Positions 16,685-23,853 of a DNA stretch of 64,000 bases are shown here, piece after piece. The notes beneath the pieces were generated by a model. It did not search any database, was not told where the DNA came from, and worked only from the letters and a program-made list of their open reading frames with translations. The position numbers were made by a program, and so were the translations under genes. Numbering within the stretch: the first letter of the stretch is position 1; each line of letters opens with the position of its first letter. Location: assembly GCA_900545405.1 (NCBI GenBank), contig UQYT01000004.1, positions 1-64,000 of the forward strand, written 5' to 3'. The DNA comes from an uncultured Eubacteriales bacterium. Lineage in GTDB: Bacteria; Bacillota; Clostridia; Oscillospirales; Oscillospiraceae.

Positions 16685-17026
16685 ATGCACGAGATAGGAG
16701 TTGTCAGGCAGGTCCTCAAGACTGTTGAAAACTTTGCCGAAGAAAACGGCCTTGAGAAAATCGACACAATTGTCCTTGAGATCGGCGACCTCTCGCTGGT
16801 CATACCAAAGTATGTTGAGGACATATACAATGTCATAATCAAGGGCACGCCCTTTGAATTTACAAAGCTGAAAATCGAGGTCGTGGAGGGCCAGGGCATC
16901 TGCCGCGACTGCAAGCGCGCCTTCCCCATCGTCAAAAACGAGGGCTATTGCCCCCGCTGCGGAAAGCGCAACGCCGACGTCATCAGCGGCAGGGACTTTC
17001 TTGTCAAGGAAGTCATTGTTCCCTGA
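16685..17026 (+). CDS. hypA: HypA-like nickel/zinc metallochaperone, copy 1
   Basis: This 113-residue protein starts MHEIGVVRQVLKTVENFAEE and keeps the N-terminal Met-His-Glu nickel site of HypA. Its zinc finger has CxxC pairs (CRDC, CPRC). HypA delivers nickel to NiFe hydrogenases, but no hydrogenase or other hyp gene is in this window; its neighbour is the divergent Fe-S flavoprotein. A second HypA-like gene sits beside the flavoprotein's paralogue, so these may be dedicated to a different metalloenzyme. Start chosen at the ATG eight bases after GGAGG. Confidence 0.82.
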   Translation: MHEIGVVRQVLKTVENFAEENGLEKIDTIVLEIGDLSLVIPKYVEDIYNVIIKGTPFEFTKLKIEVVEGQGICRDCKRAFPIVKNEGYCPRCGKRNADVISGRDFLVKEVIVP

Positions 17027-17050
17027 GCCGCGGACACTTTGTGCAACACT

Positions 17051-17087
17051 TATAAATCGCCCGGGCCGTCAGCCCGGGCGATTTATA
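17051..17087 (+). terminator. Hairpin terminator after HypA-like gene
   Basis: TATAAATCGCCCGGG pairs with CCCGGGCGATTTATA around a short loop. The T tract is weak, so it may be a processing or insulating hairpin rather than a strong terminator. Confidence 0.6.
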
Positions 17088-17098
17088 ATATCACCCGA

Positions 17099-17127
17099 TT
17101 GACTTTAGTGATTTCTAGCGGTATTTT
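17099..17127 (+). promoter_or_regulatory. Promoter of leader peptide/ABC transporter unit
   Basis: TTGACT (17099-17104), 17-base spacer, TATTTT (17122-17127). It starts a leader RNA of roughly 280 bases before the transporter gene. Confidence 0.6.
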
Positions 17128-17176
17128 AGATGCAGCAAAGCAAATTCGGCCTGGGCCGGGAAGGAGATCGCACAGC

Positions 17177-17314
17177 ATGAAGAACCTCGTCAACGCCATG
17201 AATCTGAATACTGTCGTTTCCTACCGTCAGGCTCGCTTCTCCTTTGCGGGCTTTTTTGGCTATGCCTATTTTTACTTTTTTGGCATGGACAATTCACGAG
17301 CCTGTATGGGATAG
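17177..17314 (+). CDS. Phe/Tyr-rich leader peptide (attenuation)
   Basis: This is a 45-codon reading frame with a good ribosome binding site (AAGGAG, ten bases before ATG). Residues 21-35 read FSFAGFFGYAYFYFF: seven Phe and three Tyr in fifteen codons (17237-17281), with no comparable density of any other amino acid. It is followed 34 bases later by a strong intrinsic terminator and then by an amino acid-type ABC transporter. This is the arrangement of classical ribosome-mediated attenuation: scarce charged tRNA-Phe/Tyr stalls the ribosome and lets transcription continue. The antiterminator pairing is not resolved. Confidence 0.72.
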   Translation: MKNLVNAMNLNTVVSYRQARFSFAGFFGYAYFYFFGMDNSRACMG

Positions 17315-17348
17315 AGCGGTTTGCCGAGTAAATAATTTGCGGTGAATG

Positions 17349-17381
17349 CAGCCCCGTCTTAACAGGCGGGGCTGTTTTTTT
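17349..17381 (+). terminator. Attenuator terminator upstream of transporter
   Basis: CAGCCCCGTCT pairs with AGGCGGGGCTG (one G-U) around a four-base loop and is followed by seven T. It lies between the leader peptide and the substrate-binding protein gene, so transcription must read through it for the transporter to be made. Confidence 0.8.
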
Positions 17382-17414
17382 GCTGCCAGCCAAAATGGAA
17401 AAGGAGAGACTGAA

Positions 17415-18455
17415 ATGAAAAAGATCCTCGCAATGATTCTCGCAGCAATGATGCTGCTCGCCCTCGCCGCCTGCGGAACCACCGCTGACGAGACCTCCGC
17501 CCCTCCCTCTGACGACGCCGCCGTGTCCGACGCCCCGGCAGAAGAGAGCGAAGCTCCCAGCGAACCCGCCGAGGCCCAGTATCTCGTCGGCATCTGCCAG
17601 CAGATGACCCACGACGCTCTCGACTCCGCCACTCAGGGCTTCAAGGACGCTCTGGCCGACATTCTCGGTGAAGGCGCCGTTGAGTACAGCGAGGGCAACG
17701 CCGGCGGCGAGCAGCCCAACTGCGTGACCATAATCGACGGCCTCGTCTCCGAGAACGTCGACCTCATCCTCGCCAACGCCACCTGGCCGCTGCAGGCTGC
17801 CTACTCCGCCACCTCTGAGATCCCCGTGCTCGGCACCTCCGTCACCGACTACGCCACCGCGCTGAACATCGACGACTGGACCGGCACCGTCGGCGGCAAC
17901 ATCTCCGGCACCAGCGACCTCGCCCCGCTCGATCAGCAGGCCGCCATGATCCAGGAGCTCTTCCCCGATGCCAAGAACGTCGGCCTGCTTTACTGCTCCG
18001 GCGAGCCCAACAGCGTCTACCAGATAGAGACCATCCGCGGCTACCTCGAGGACATGGGCTACACCTGCGAAGCCTACGCCTTCACTGACGTCAACGACCT
18101 CAGCTCCGTCACCCAGACCGCCTGCGACAACTCCGACGTCATCTACATCCCCACCGACAACACTGCCGCCGGCAACACCGAGACGATAGCCAACGTCGTC
18201 CTCGCCGCGGGCGTCCCCGTCGTCGCCGGTGAGAGCGGCATCTGCTCCGGCTGCGGCGTGGCCACCCTCTCCATCAGCTACTACGACCTTGGCTACACCA
18301 CCGGCGAGATGGCCGCGCAGATCCTCAAGGGCGAGGCCGACATCTCCACCATGCCCATCGAGTACGCCCCGAACGTCACCAAGATGTACAACGCCGCCAA
18401 CTGCGAGGCGCTGGGCATCACCGTCCCCGATGACTACACCGCTATCGAGGGCTGA
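17415..18455 (+). CDS. ABC transporter substrate-binding lipoprotein (TrpX-like)
   Basis: This 346-residue protein has a lipoprotein signal peptide ending in LALAAC (Cys20), then an acidic Ser/Ala/Pro-rich linker (~21-55) and a periplasmic-binding fold of the ABC_sub_bind (PF04392) type. Recognisable parts are VGICQQMTHDALDSATQGF, VDLILANATWPLQAA, VGLLYCSGEPNSV and VPVVAGESGICSGCGV. The family includes TrpX and other aromatic amino acid binders. With the Phe/Tyr-rich leader this suggests uptake of Phe/Tyr or related compounds; substrate is inferred. Confidence 0.85.
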   Translation: MKKILAMILAAMMLLALAACGTTADETSAPPSDDAAVSDAPAEESEAPSEPAEAQYLVGICQQMTHDALDSATQGFKDALADILGEGAVEYSEGNAGGEQPNCVTIIDGLVSENVDLILANATWPLQAAYSATSEIPVLGTSVTDYATALNIDDWTGTVGGNISGTSDLAPLDQQAAMIQELFPDAKNVGLLYCSGEPNSVYQIETIRGYLEDMGYTCEAYAFTDVNDLSSVTQTACDNSDVIYIPTDNTAAGNTETIANVVLAAGVPVVAGESGICSGCGVATLSISYYDLGYTTGEMAAQILKGEADISTMPIEYAPNVTKMYNAANCEALGITVPDDYTAIEG

Positions 18456-18526
18456 GCTCTGATTCTTCCCGGAGGGGGCAATCCTTAAAGCCCCCTCCGG
18501 GCACCACCGCGCATGGAGGATAAGTG

Positions 18527-19480
18527 ATGGATTTCATACTTTCGCTGCTGAACGGACTGCCCGGTTCCGTAGGCCAGGGCCTCATGTGGGGCATCATGGC
18601 CATTGGCGTTTATATAACCTACCGAGTGCTCGATATTGCCGACCTGACGGTCGACGGCTCGCTCGCAACGGGCGGAGCCGTTTGTGTGCTGCTCACGGTC
18701 AGCGGAGTGAACGTCTGGCTGGCCACCATAATAGCAATGCTGGTCGGCATGCTCGCCGGACTTGTCACCGGACTGTTCCACACCAAATGCGGCATACCGG
18801 CCATACTCTCCGGCATACTCACCCAGCTCGCGCTCTATTCCGTGAACCTGCGCATCATGGGCTGGGGCACCACGGCCGGGACGCAGTCCACCCTCGCCGT
18901 CAGCGTGGACAAATACGGCCTGCTCGTCTCCTCCCGCTTCGTCCGAGAGCTGGCGCTGAGGAACCCGATACTGCTGCTGGTGGTAATCGCCGCCGTGGTG
19001 GTTGCCCTTCTCTACTGGTTCTTCGGCACCGAGATAGGCTGCGGCATCCGCGCAACAGGCGCCAACCGGAACATGGCCAGGTCCCAGGGCATCAACACCG
19101 AGCGCAACGCCGTCATCGGGCTCATGATCTCCAACGGCATCGTCGCCCTCGCCGGTGCGCTCATCGCCCAGTACCAGGGCAGCTCCACCGTGGACATGGG
19201 CCGCGGCGCTATCGTCATCGGCCTTGCGGCCGTCATCATCGGTGAGGTCATACTCGGTCACAGGCTCAGCAACTTTGCCGGGAAGCTGGCCAGCTGCATT
19301 ATCGGCGCGATACTCTATTACGTTGTCATCCAGGTGGTGCTTCGCCTCGGGCTCAACACCAACGACCTCAAGCTGCTCACGGCGCTCATCGTCGCGCTGT
19401 TCCTCGCAATACCGTATTGGAAGGATAAGCTCATGTCCGGCCGCCGCGCGGTCGCAGGAAAGGGGAATAACGATGCTTGA
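18527..19480 (+). CDS. ABC transporter permease (TrpY-like)
   Basis: This 317-residue membrane protein has about eight to nine helices and belongs to the branched-chain/TrpY-type permease family (BPD_transp_2). It has an early YRVLDIADLTVDGSLATGGA and the cytoplasmic coupling region CGIRATGANRNMARSQGI before an N-terminal-like repeat (ALAGALIAQYQGSSTVDMG). ATG 18527 is preferred over GTG 18524 because GGAGG lies seven bases before it. It overlaps the ATPase gene by eight bases. Confidence 0.88.
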   Translation: MDFILSLLNGLPGSVGQGLMWGIMAIGVYITYRVLDIADLTVDGSLATGGAVCVLLTVSGVNVWLATIIAMLVGMLAGLVTGLFHTKCGIPAILSGILTQLALYSVNLRIMGWGTTAGTQSTLAVSVDKYGLLVSSRFVRELALRNPILLLVVIAAVVVALLYWFFGTEIGCGIRATGANRNMARSQGINTERNAVIGLMISNGIVALAGALIAQYQGSSTVDMGRGAIVIGLAAVIIGEVILGHRLSNFAGKLASCIIGAILYYVVIQVVLRLGLNTNDLKLLTALIVALFLAIPYWKDKLMSGRRAVAGKGNNDA

Positions 19481-20270
19481 ACTCAAACACATCAGCAAGA
19501 CCTTCTACCCCGGGACGGTGAACGCCAAGACCGCGCTCTTCGACCTGAACCTCACGCTCAACGACGGCGACTTCGTCACGGTCATCGGCGGCAACGGCGC
19601 GGGCAAGAGTACTATGCTCAACGCCATAGCCGGCGCCTTCTCCGTGGACTCCGGCAGCATCATAATCGACGGCAAGAACGTCACCAAGCTGCCCGAATAC
19701 AAGCGCGCCGCCTTCATCGGCCGCGTGTTCCAGGACCCGATGATGGGCACCGCGCCGACGATGGGCATCGAGGAGAACCTCGCCCTCGCCGCGAGGCGCG
19801 GCAAGCGGCGCACGCTCCGCTGGGGCATCAAAAAGGTGGAGCGCGAGGACTACCGCGAGCTGCTGCGCTCGCTCGACCTCGGGCTTGAAAACCGGCTCAC
19901 CGCCAAGGCGGGCCTGCTCTCCGGCGGCCAGCGCCAGGCGCTGACCCTGCTCATGGCCGCGCTGGTGCAGCCCAAGCTGCTGCTGCTCGACGAGCACACC
20001 GCCGCGCTCGACCCCAAGACCGCCGCCAAGGTGCTCGAGCTCTCGGAGCAGATAGTCAGCGAGAACCACCTCACCACGCTCATGGTGACGCACAACATGC
20101 GCGACGCTATAAACCTCGGCAACCGTCTCATCATGATGAGCGAGGGCCGCATAGTGCTCGACATCAGCGGCGAGGAGAAAAAGCGCCTCACCGTAGAGCA
20201 GCTCATCTCCCGCTTCTCCGCCGCCTCCGGCCGCGAGTTCTCCAACGACCGCGTCCTGCTCGGCGCGTGA
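19473..20270 (+). CDS. ABC transporter ATP-binding protein (TrpZ-like)
   Basis: This 265-residue ATPase has Walker A GGNGAGKSTML, signature LSGGQRQALTLLMA, Walker B LLLLDEHTAALDPKTA and H-loop VTHNMRDAI. The signature and the D-loop are intact. It energises uptake with the permease and lipoprotein before it. The real start is ATG 19473, inside the end of the permease gene; any frame extending further upstream is permease sequence read out of frame. Confidence 0.93.
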   Translation: MLELKHISKTFYPGTVNAKTALFDLNLTLNDGDFVTVIGGNGAGKSTMLNAIAGAFSVDSGSIIIDGKNVTKLPEYKRAAFIGRVFQDPMMGTAPTMGIEENLALAARRGKRRTLRWGIKKVEREDYRELLRSLDLGLENRLTAKAGLLSGGQRQALTLLMAALVQPKLLLLDEHTAALDPKTAAKVLELSEQIVSENHLTTLMVTHNMRDAINLGNRLIMMSEGRIVLDISGEEKKRLTVEQLISRFSAASGREFSNDRVLLGA

Positions 20271-20287
20271 GAGCATACATGAAAACG

Positions 20288-20317
20288 AAGCCCGGCTTCA
20301 GCTGAAGCCGGGCTTTT
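20288..20317 (+). terminator. Rho-independent terminator
   Basis: AAGCCCGGCTTCAG / CTGAAGCCGGGCTT palindrome followed by TT. It lies between the convergent ABC transporter and birA genes and can serve both. Confidence 0.8.
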
Positions 20318-20318
20318 A

Positions 20319-21095
20319 TTATATTGTATCCGTGCAGCGCACCTCGCCGGAGTCCAGGGCCTCCGTGCTCCCCTGCTCTGTGCGGATGAGGAGGCGGAAG
20401 TCGCTGTCCACGCCGAGCACGGTGCCGTGTCTGCCGCTGCCATAGCTCACGCGACGGCCCTTCAGGGTCAGGCGGCGGTCGTACTCGGCCCGGAAGCCGC
20501 AAGCGGGCATGGCGCGGCAGAGCTCTATGAGGCGGTCAATGGTCTCGACGGCCAGCCTTGCGGCGGCGTCCTCCGGGGCCTCGCCGGGATAGACGGCGCC
20601 CGCGGTGGCGCTTATCTCGGCTGGGTAGCCGCCCTCGGGGGCGCGGACGTTGATGCCTATGCCCGGTATGACCCAGGCGAGGCCGCCCGAGCCGTCGGTC
20701 GCGGCCTCGGTCAGGATGCCGCAGACCTTGCGGCCGCGGACGAAGATGTCGTTCACCCACTTTATGCCCGCCGTCTCGCCGGAGACGCGCTCTATGGCCT
20801 GTGCCGCCGCGACGGCTGACGCCGGGGTGATGAGCTTTGCCGCCGTCTCCGCCGGGAACCTGGGGCGGAGAAGCAGCGAGAAGTACACGCCGCAGCCCGC
20901 GGGCGAGAAAAAGCGGTGCTCTCCCCTGCCCCGGCCCGCCGTCTGCGCGCCCGCGATGACCGCGGTGAACTCCGGCGCACCCTCCCGGGCCAGCGCGGCG
21001 AGCACGGTGTTCGTGGAGTCCACGCTCTCGTACACGCGCGGCAAAAAGGCGCTGCCGCGCTCCGCCATATATGCCTTTATCTCATCTGCAAGCAC
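20319..21095 (-). CDS. birA: Biotin-[acetyl-CoA-carboxylase] ligase, monofunctional
   Basis: This 258-residue protein has SVDSTN, the nucleotide-binding AGRGRGEHRFFSP, a catalytic WVNDIFVRGRKVCGILTE and GIGINV, then a C-terminal SH3-like domain (RLTLKGRRVSYGSGRHGTVL). It attaches biotin to carboxyl carrier proteins. It lacks the N-terminal HTH of bifunctional BirA, so it should not itself repress biotin genes. Confidence 0.93.
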   Translation of the reverse strand: MLADEIKAYMAERGSAFLPRVYESVDSTNTVLAALAREGAPEFTAVIAGAQTAGRGRGEHRFFSPAGCGVYFSLLLRPRFPAETAAKLITPASAVAAAQAIERVSGETAGIKWVNDIFVRGRKVCGILTEAATDGSGGLAWVIPGIGINVRAPEGGYPAEISATAGAVYPGEAPEDAAARLAVETIDRLIELCRAMPACGFRAEYDRRLTLKGRRVSYGSGRHGTVLGVDSDFRLLIRTEQGSTEALDSGEVRCTDTI

Positions 21096-21106
21096 GTTCT
21101 CACCTC

Positions 21107-21141
21107 TAAAACAAAACTCCGCCAGTTACCTGACGGAGTTT
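21107..21141 (-). terminator. Terminator directly after tRNA-Thr
   Basis: AAACTCCG..CAG / CTG..CGGAGTTT around TTAC, with T-rich sequence on the leftward strand (GTTTTGTTTT). It begins at the encoded CCA end of the tRNA. Confidence 0.75.
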
Positions 21142-21216
21142 GGAGCTGGCAATGTGACTCGAACACACGACCTGCTGATTACGAATCAGCTGCTCTACCG
21201 ACTGAGCTATGCCAGC
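21141..21216 (-). tRNA. tRNA-Thr (anticodon CGT)
   Basis: Leftward strand: acceptor arms GCTGGCA and TGCCAGC, D-arm AGCTCAGTCGGTAGAGC, anticodon stem GCTGA/TCAGC around TTCGTAA with anticodon CGT, T-arm with GTTCGAGTC, discriminator T and an encoded CCA. It reads ACG codons. Length and all arms are standard. Confidence 0.95.
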
Positions 21217-21234
21217 ACGCTTACGCGCTTAAAG

Positions 21235-21263
21235 AGTTTAGCACAGGCGCCGGGCAAAGTCAA
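21235..21263 (-). promoter_or_regulatory. Promoter of tRNA-Thr
   Basis: Reading leftward: TTGACT (21263-21258), 17-base spacer, TAAACT (21240-21235), about 18 bases before the mature 5' end. Confidence 0.65.
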
Positions 21264-21603
21264 GCTCTATTGTCGCGATTCACGTGATTACAGCTAGTAT
21301 AGATGAATCAAAAATTGTGACGGTTTTGCGACAAGTTGCGCCCAGGCCCGACTTTGGACGCCAAAATACGACTCCGGTAGCGGGGGCGATTTTTGGCTCT
21401 CTGCCCTAAAAATCCCGCCCTTTCGGGCTCTCGCGACCGTTGCGGCCCCGGCGCCATAATTTGATGAAAAGTTTACATAAAAGTTACACAGAAAAGTTAT
21501 TCTCAGAGTTATAGACATTTTCAACAGGCTTATCAACATCGCGAATCCCTTGTGCGGCGGGGTTTTCAGCGATAATTACCAGCATATGTCATCGGCTGCA
21601 ACG
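21264..21603. other. Long intergenic region with DnaA-box-like repeats
   Basis: About 340 bases with no plausible gene. The left half is GC-rich with small hairpins (GCCCTTTCGGGC). The right part (21460-21540) is AT-rich and holds TTATTCTCA (21497), TTATAGACA (21509) and TTATCAACA (21530), each one mismatch from the DnaA box TTATNCACA and on the same strand, plus GTTACACAG at 21484. It resembles part of an origin-type DnaA-binding region, but dnaA, dnaN and rpmH are not nearby, so origin function is unproven. Confidence 0.35.
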
Positions 21604-21663
21604 AAACCGGCGGCCTCGGGGGATTTTAAAAATCCTTTACATAATAACCCGAGCCGCCGGTTT
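21604..21663 (-). terminator. Long composite hairpin after radC
   Basis: An outer stem of about 16 pairs (AAACCGGCGG-TCGGG against CCCGA-CCGCCGGTTT, one bulged base) encloses a smaller hairpin GGATTTT/AAAATCC. It lies just beyond the radC stop codon at the end of a seven-gene operon and probably terminates it. The nested form is unusual for a simple terminator. Confidence 0.55.
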
Positions 21664-21699
21664 ACGCGAGATGCCGTTTTCAATTTTGAAAGTTTCCGT

Positions 21700-22383
21700 T
21701 CATACGATCTTGCGGTAGTCCCGGTTGCACTTGTATATGCTGCCCGATTCGGTGCCGCTGACGATTATGTGGTCGAGGACGTACACGCCGAAGCTGCCCA
21801 GCGCCTTGGAGAGCATGTCCGTGGAGGTGTAGTCCTCGTGCGAGGGCTCGATGCTGCCGTGGGGGTGGTTGTGCGCGAGGACGATGCGGCTGGCGCGGTA
21901 GTTCACCACCAGCTCCACCACGCTGCGTATGTTCATGCTCACGCCATCCAGGCTGCCGCTGCCGAGCTCGCGGCACGAGATGACGCGCAGCATGTTGTCC
22001 AGCAGCAGCGCGTACACCCGCTCCGTGCGCGCGAACATGAAGAGCGGGCGGAAATACTCGCAGGCGTCGTCCGTGTTCCTGACCACGGTGACGCGGCGCT
22101 TGCTCATCATGTAGCGGCGGCTCATCTCCGGGATGAGGCGCAGGAAGACGGCCGTCTCCCGGCCCACGCCTTCCACGCTCTCGAGCTCCTCGACCGAGGC
22201 CTCCAGAACGCCGTCAAGCGTGCCGAAGCGGTCGAGCAGCTCGTGGGCTATCTCGTTGGTGTTGCAGCGGGCACGGACATAGAACAGCAGAAGCTCGAGG
22301 GCGTTGACGTCGTCAAAGCCCTCAAGGCCATGCTCCGCAAAGCTCTTTTTCATTCGCTGCCTGTGTCCGTCGTGTGTGCCCAT
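21700..22383 (-). CDS. radC: RadC/JAMM-domain protein
   Basis: This 227-residue protein has an N-terminal helix-hairpin-helix (VEGVGRETAVFLRLI) and a C-terminal JAMM metal site: AHNHPHG with an Asp about ten residues later (SHEDYTSTDML). RadC-family proteins are associated with DNA repair or natural transformation, but their enzymatic activity is unsettled. ATG 22383 is chosen over GTG 22389 because AAGGAG lies eight bases upstream. It ends the operon. Confidence 0.92.
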   Translation of the reverse strand: MGTHDGHRQRMKKSFAEHGLEGFDDVNALELLLFYVRARCNTNEIAHELLDRFGTLDGVLEASVEELESVEGVGRETAVFLRLIPEMSRRYMMSKRRVTVVRNTDDACEYFRPLFMFARTERVYALLLDNMLRVISCRELGSGSLDGVSMNIRSVVELVVNYRASRIVLAHNHPHGSIEPSHEDYTSTDMLSKALGSFGVYVLDHIIVSGTESGSIYKCNRDYRKIV

Positions 22384-22385
22384 TG

Positions 22386-23387
22386 TCACAGCTCCTTCGT
22401 GGCGTATGCGTTGAGCTCGCTGCCGGCGGTGTTGCCGGCGAGATATTCGTAGTAGGCCTGCGCGCCGATCATGGCGGCGTTGTCGCCGCAGAGCTTCAGC
22501 GGCGGGATGTAGAGCTGGGCGCCCTCGCGCTCAGCCGCGGCGGAGAAGTCACGCCTTATGCGGGAGTTGGCCGCGACGCCGCCGGCGACGACTATCTTCT
22601 TATAGCCCAGCTCGCGTGCGGCGGCCATGGTGCGCGGCACGAGGCTGTCGCTCACCGCCTTGCAGAACGAGGCGGCGAGGCCCGGGCGGTCTATCTCCTC
22701 TCCCCTCTGCTCCGCGCCGTGCACGAGGTTTATGACGGCGGTCTTGAGGCCGGAGAAGCTCATGTCGTAGGGGCTGCCCTCGATGTGCGACTGGGGCATC
22801 ACGTAGCGCGTGTCGTCGCCCTTCTGGGAGAGCTCGTCAAGCGGCTTGCCGCCGGGATAGGGCAGGCCCAGCACGCGGGCGGTCTTGTCGAAGCACTCGC
22901 CCGCCGCGTCGTCGCGCGTGGAGCCGAGGATGCGGATGTCGGTGTAGTCGCGCACGTCGGCGATGAGCGTGTTGCCGCCCGAGATGGCCAGGCAGAGGAA
23001 CGGCGGCTCCAGCTCAGGGAACGCCAGGTAGTTTGCCGCGATGTGGCCCCGGATGTGGTGGACGGGTATCAGCGGCACGTCCAGCGCCAGCGCGGCGGCC
23101 TTGGCGAAGTTCACGCCCACCAGCAGCGCGCCTATGAGCCCCGGCGCGTAAGTCACGGCCACGGCGTCTATGTCCTTCCTCTCCAGCCCCGCGACCTGGA
23201 GCGCGCGCTCCGCGAGCTGGTATATGACCTCCACATGGCTGCGCGAGGCTATCTCCGGCACCACGCCGCCGTATACGGCGTGCAGGTCGGCCTGGGAGAA
23301 CACCTGGTCCGTGACCAGCTCTCTCCCGTCCCGGACAAGCGCGACGGCGGTCTCGTCGCAGGAGGATTCAACAGCGAGTATCAGCAT
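22386..23387 (-). CDS. tsaD: tRNA threonylcarbamoyltransferase TsaD
   Basis: This 333-residue ASKHA-fold protein has LAVESSCDETAVALVRDG, the metal His pair in PVHHIRGHIAANY, SGGNTLI and VVAGGVAANSRIR. It transfers threonylcarbamoyl to A37 of ANN-decoding tRNAs. Its usual partners tsaB and tsaE are not in the window, but rimI, commonly next to it, lies directly upstream. Confidence 0.96.
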   Translation of the reverse strand: MLILAVESSCDETAVALVRDGRELVTDQVFSQADLHAVYGGVVPEIASRSHVEVIYQLAERALQVAGLERKDIDAVAVTYAPGLIGALLVGVNFAKAAALALDVPLIPVHHIRGHIAANYLAFPELEPPFLCLAISGGNTLIADVRDYTDIRILGSTRDDAAGECFDKTARVLGLPYPGGKPLDELSQKGDDTRYVMPQSHIEGSPYDMSFSGLKTAVINLVHGAEQRGEEIDRPGLAASFCKAVSDSLVPRTMAAARELGYKKIVVAGGVAANSRIRRDFSAAAEREGAQLYIPPLKLCGDNAAMIGAQAYYEYLAGNTAGSELNAYATKEL

Positions 23388-23415
23388 TTTTGCTACCTTC
23401 CTTATTTATATATCG

Positions 23416-23853
23416 TCACGCGAGGGCGAGGTTCATTATCATAGCGTCCTCGGTCGGCTTCTCGTAATATTTCGGCCTCACACCGACGCTCACAAAGCCC
23501 TTTCCGGCGTAGAGGCTTATGGCAGGGTCATTCGACACGCGCACCTCGAGGCTCAGGAACGAGAGCCCCAGCGCGCGGGCGCGGCTTATCATCTCGTCTA
23601 TCAGCGCGCTTGCCACGCCGCGGCGGCGGAAAGCGGGAGCTGTGCAGACGTTGGAGATGTAGCCCTCGTCGAGCACGTATTGCAGGCCCATATATCCGGC
23701 GAGCTCGCCCTCGATCTCCGCGGCGAGCATTATCTTGCCCGCGCCCGTGAGCTGGGAGGCGACTATCTCCTCCGACCAGGGCAGGGAGAAGCACTCGCGC
23801 TCGAGCGCGGCGATGCCGGGCACGTCGGCGGGGACGGCGTCACGAATCTTCAT
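23416..23853 (-). CDS. rimI: Ribosomal protein bS18 alanine N-acetyltransferase-like
   Basis: This 145-residue GNAT has an acetyl-CoA loop FRRRGVASALIDEM, SLEVRVSNDPAISLYAGKGF typical of RimI, and YYEKPTEDAMIMNL at the C-terminus. Family members N-acetylate ribosomal protein S18 and probably others. It overlaps the zincin-fusion gene by 14 bases and precedes tsaD, a very common pairing. Confidence 0.9.
   Translation of the reverse strand: MKIRDAVPADVPGIAALERECFSLPWSEEIVASQLTGAGKIMLAAEIEGELAGYMGLQYVLDEGYISNVCTAPAFRRRGVASALIDEMISRARALGLSFLSLEVRVSNDPAISLYAGKGFVSVGVRPKYYEKPTEDAMIMNLALA

Noticed and set aside
17128..17400. Leader considered as a T-box
   Set aside because: No T-box motif or specifier-stem architecture is seen, whereas a leader peptide with aromatic codons and its own ribosome site is clear.
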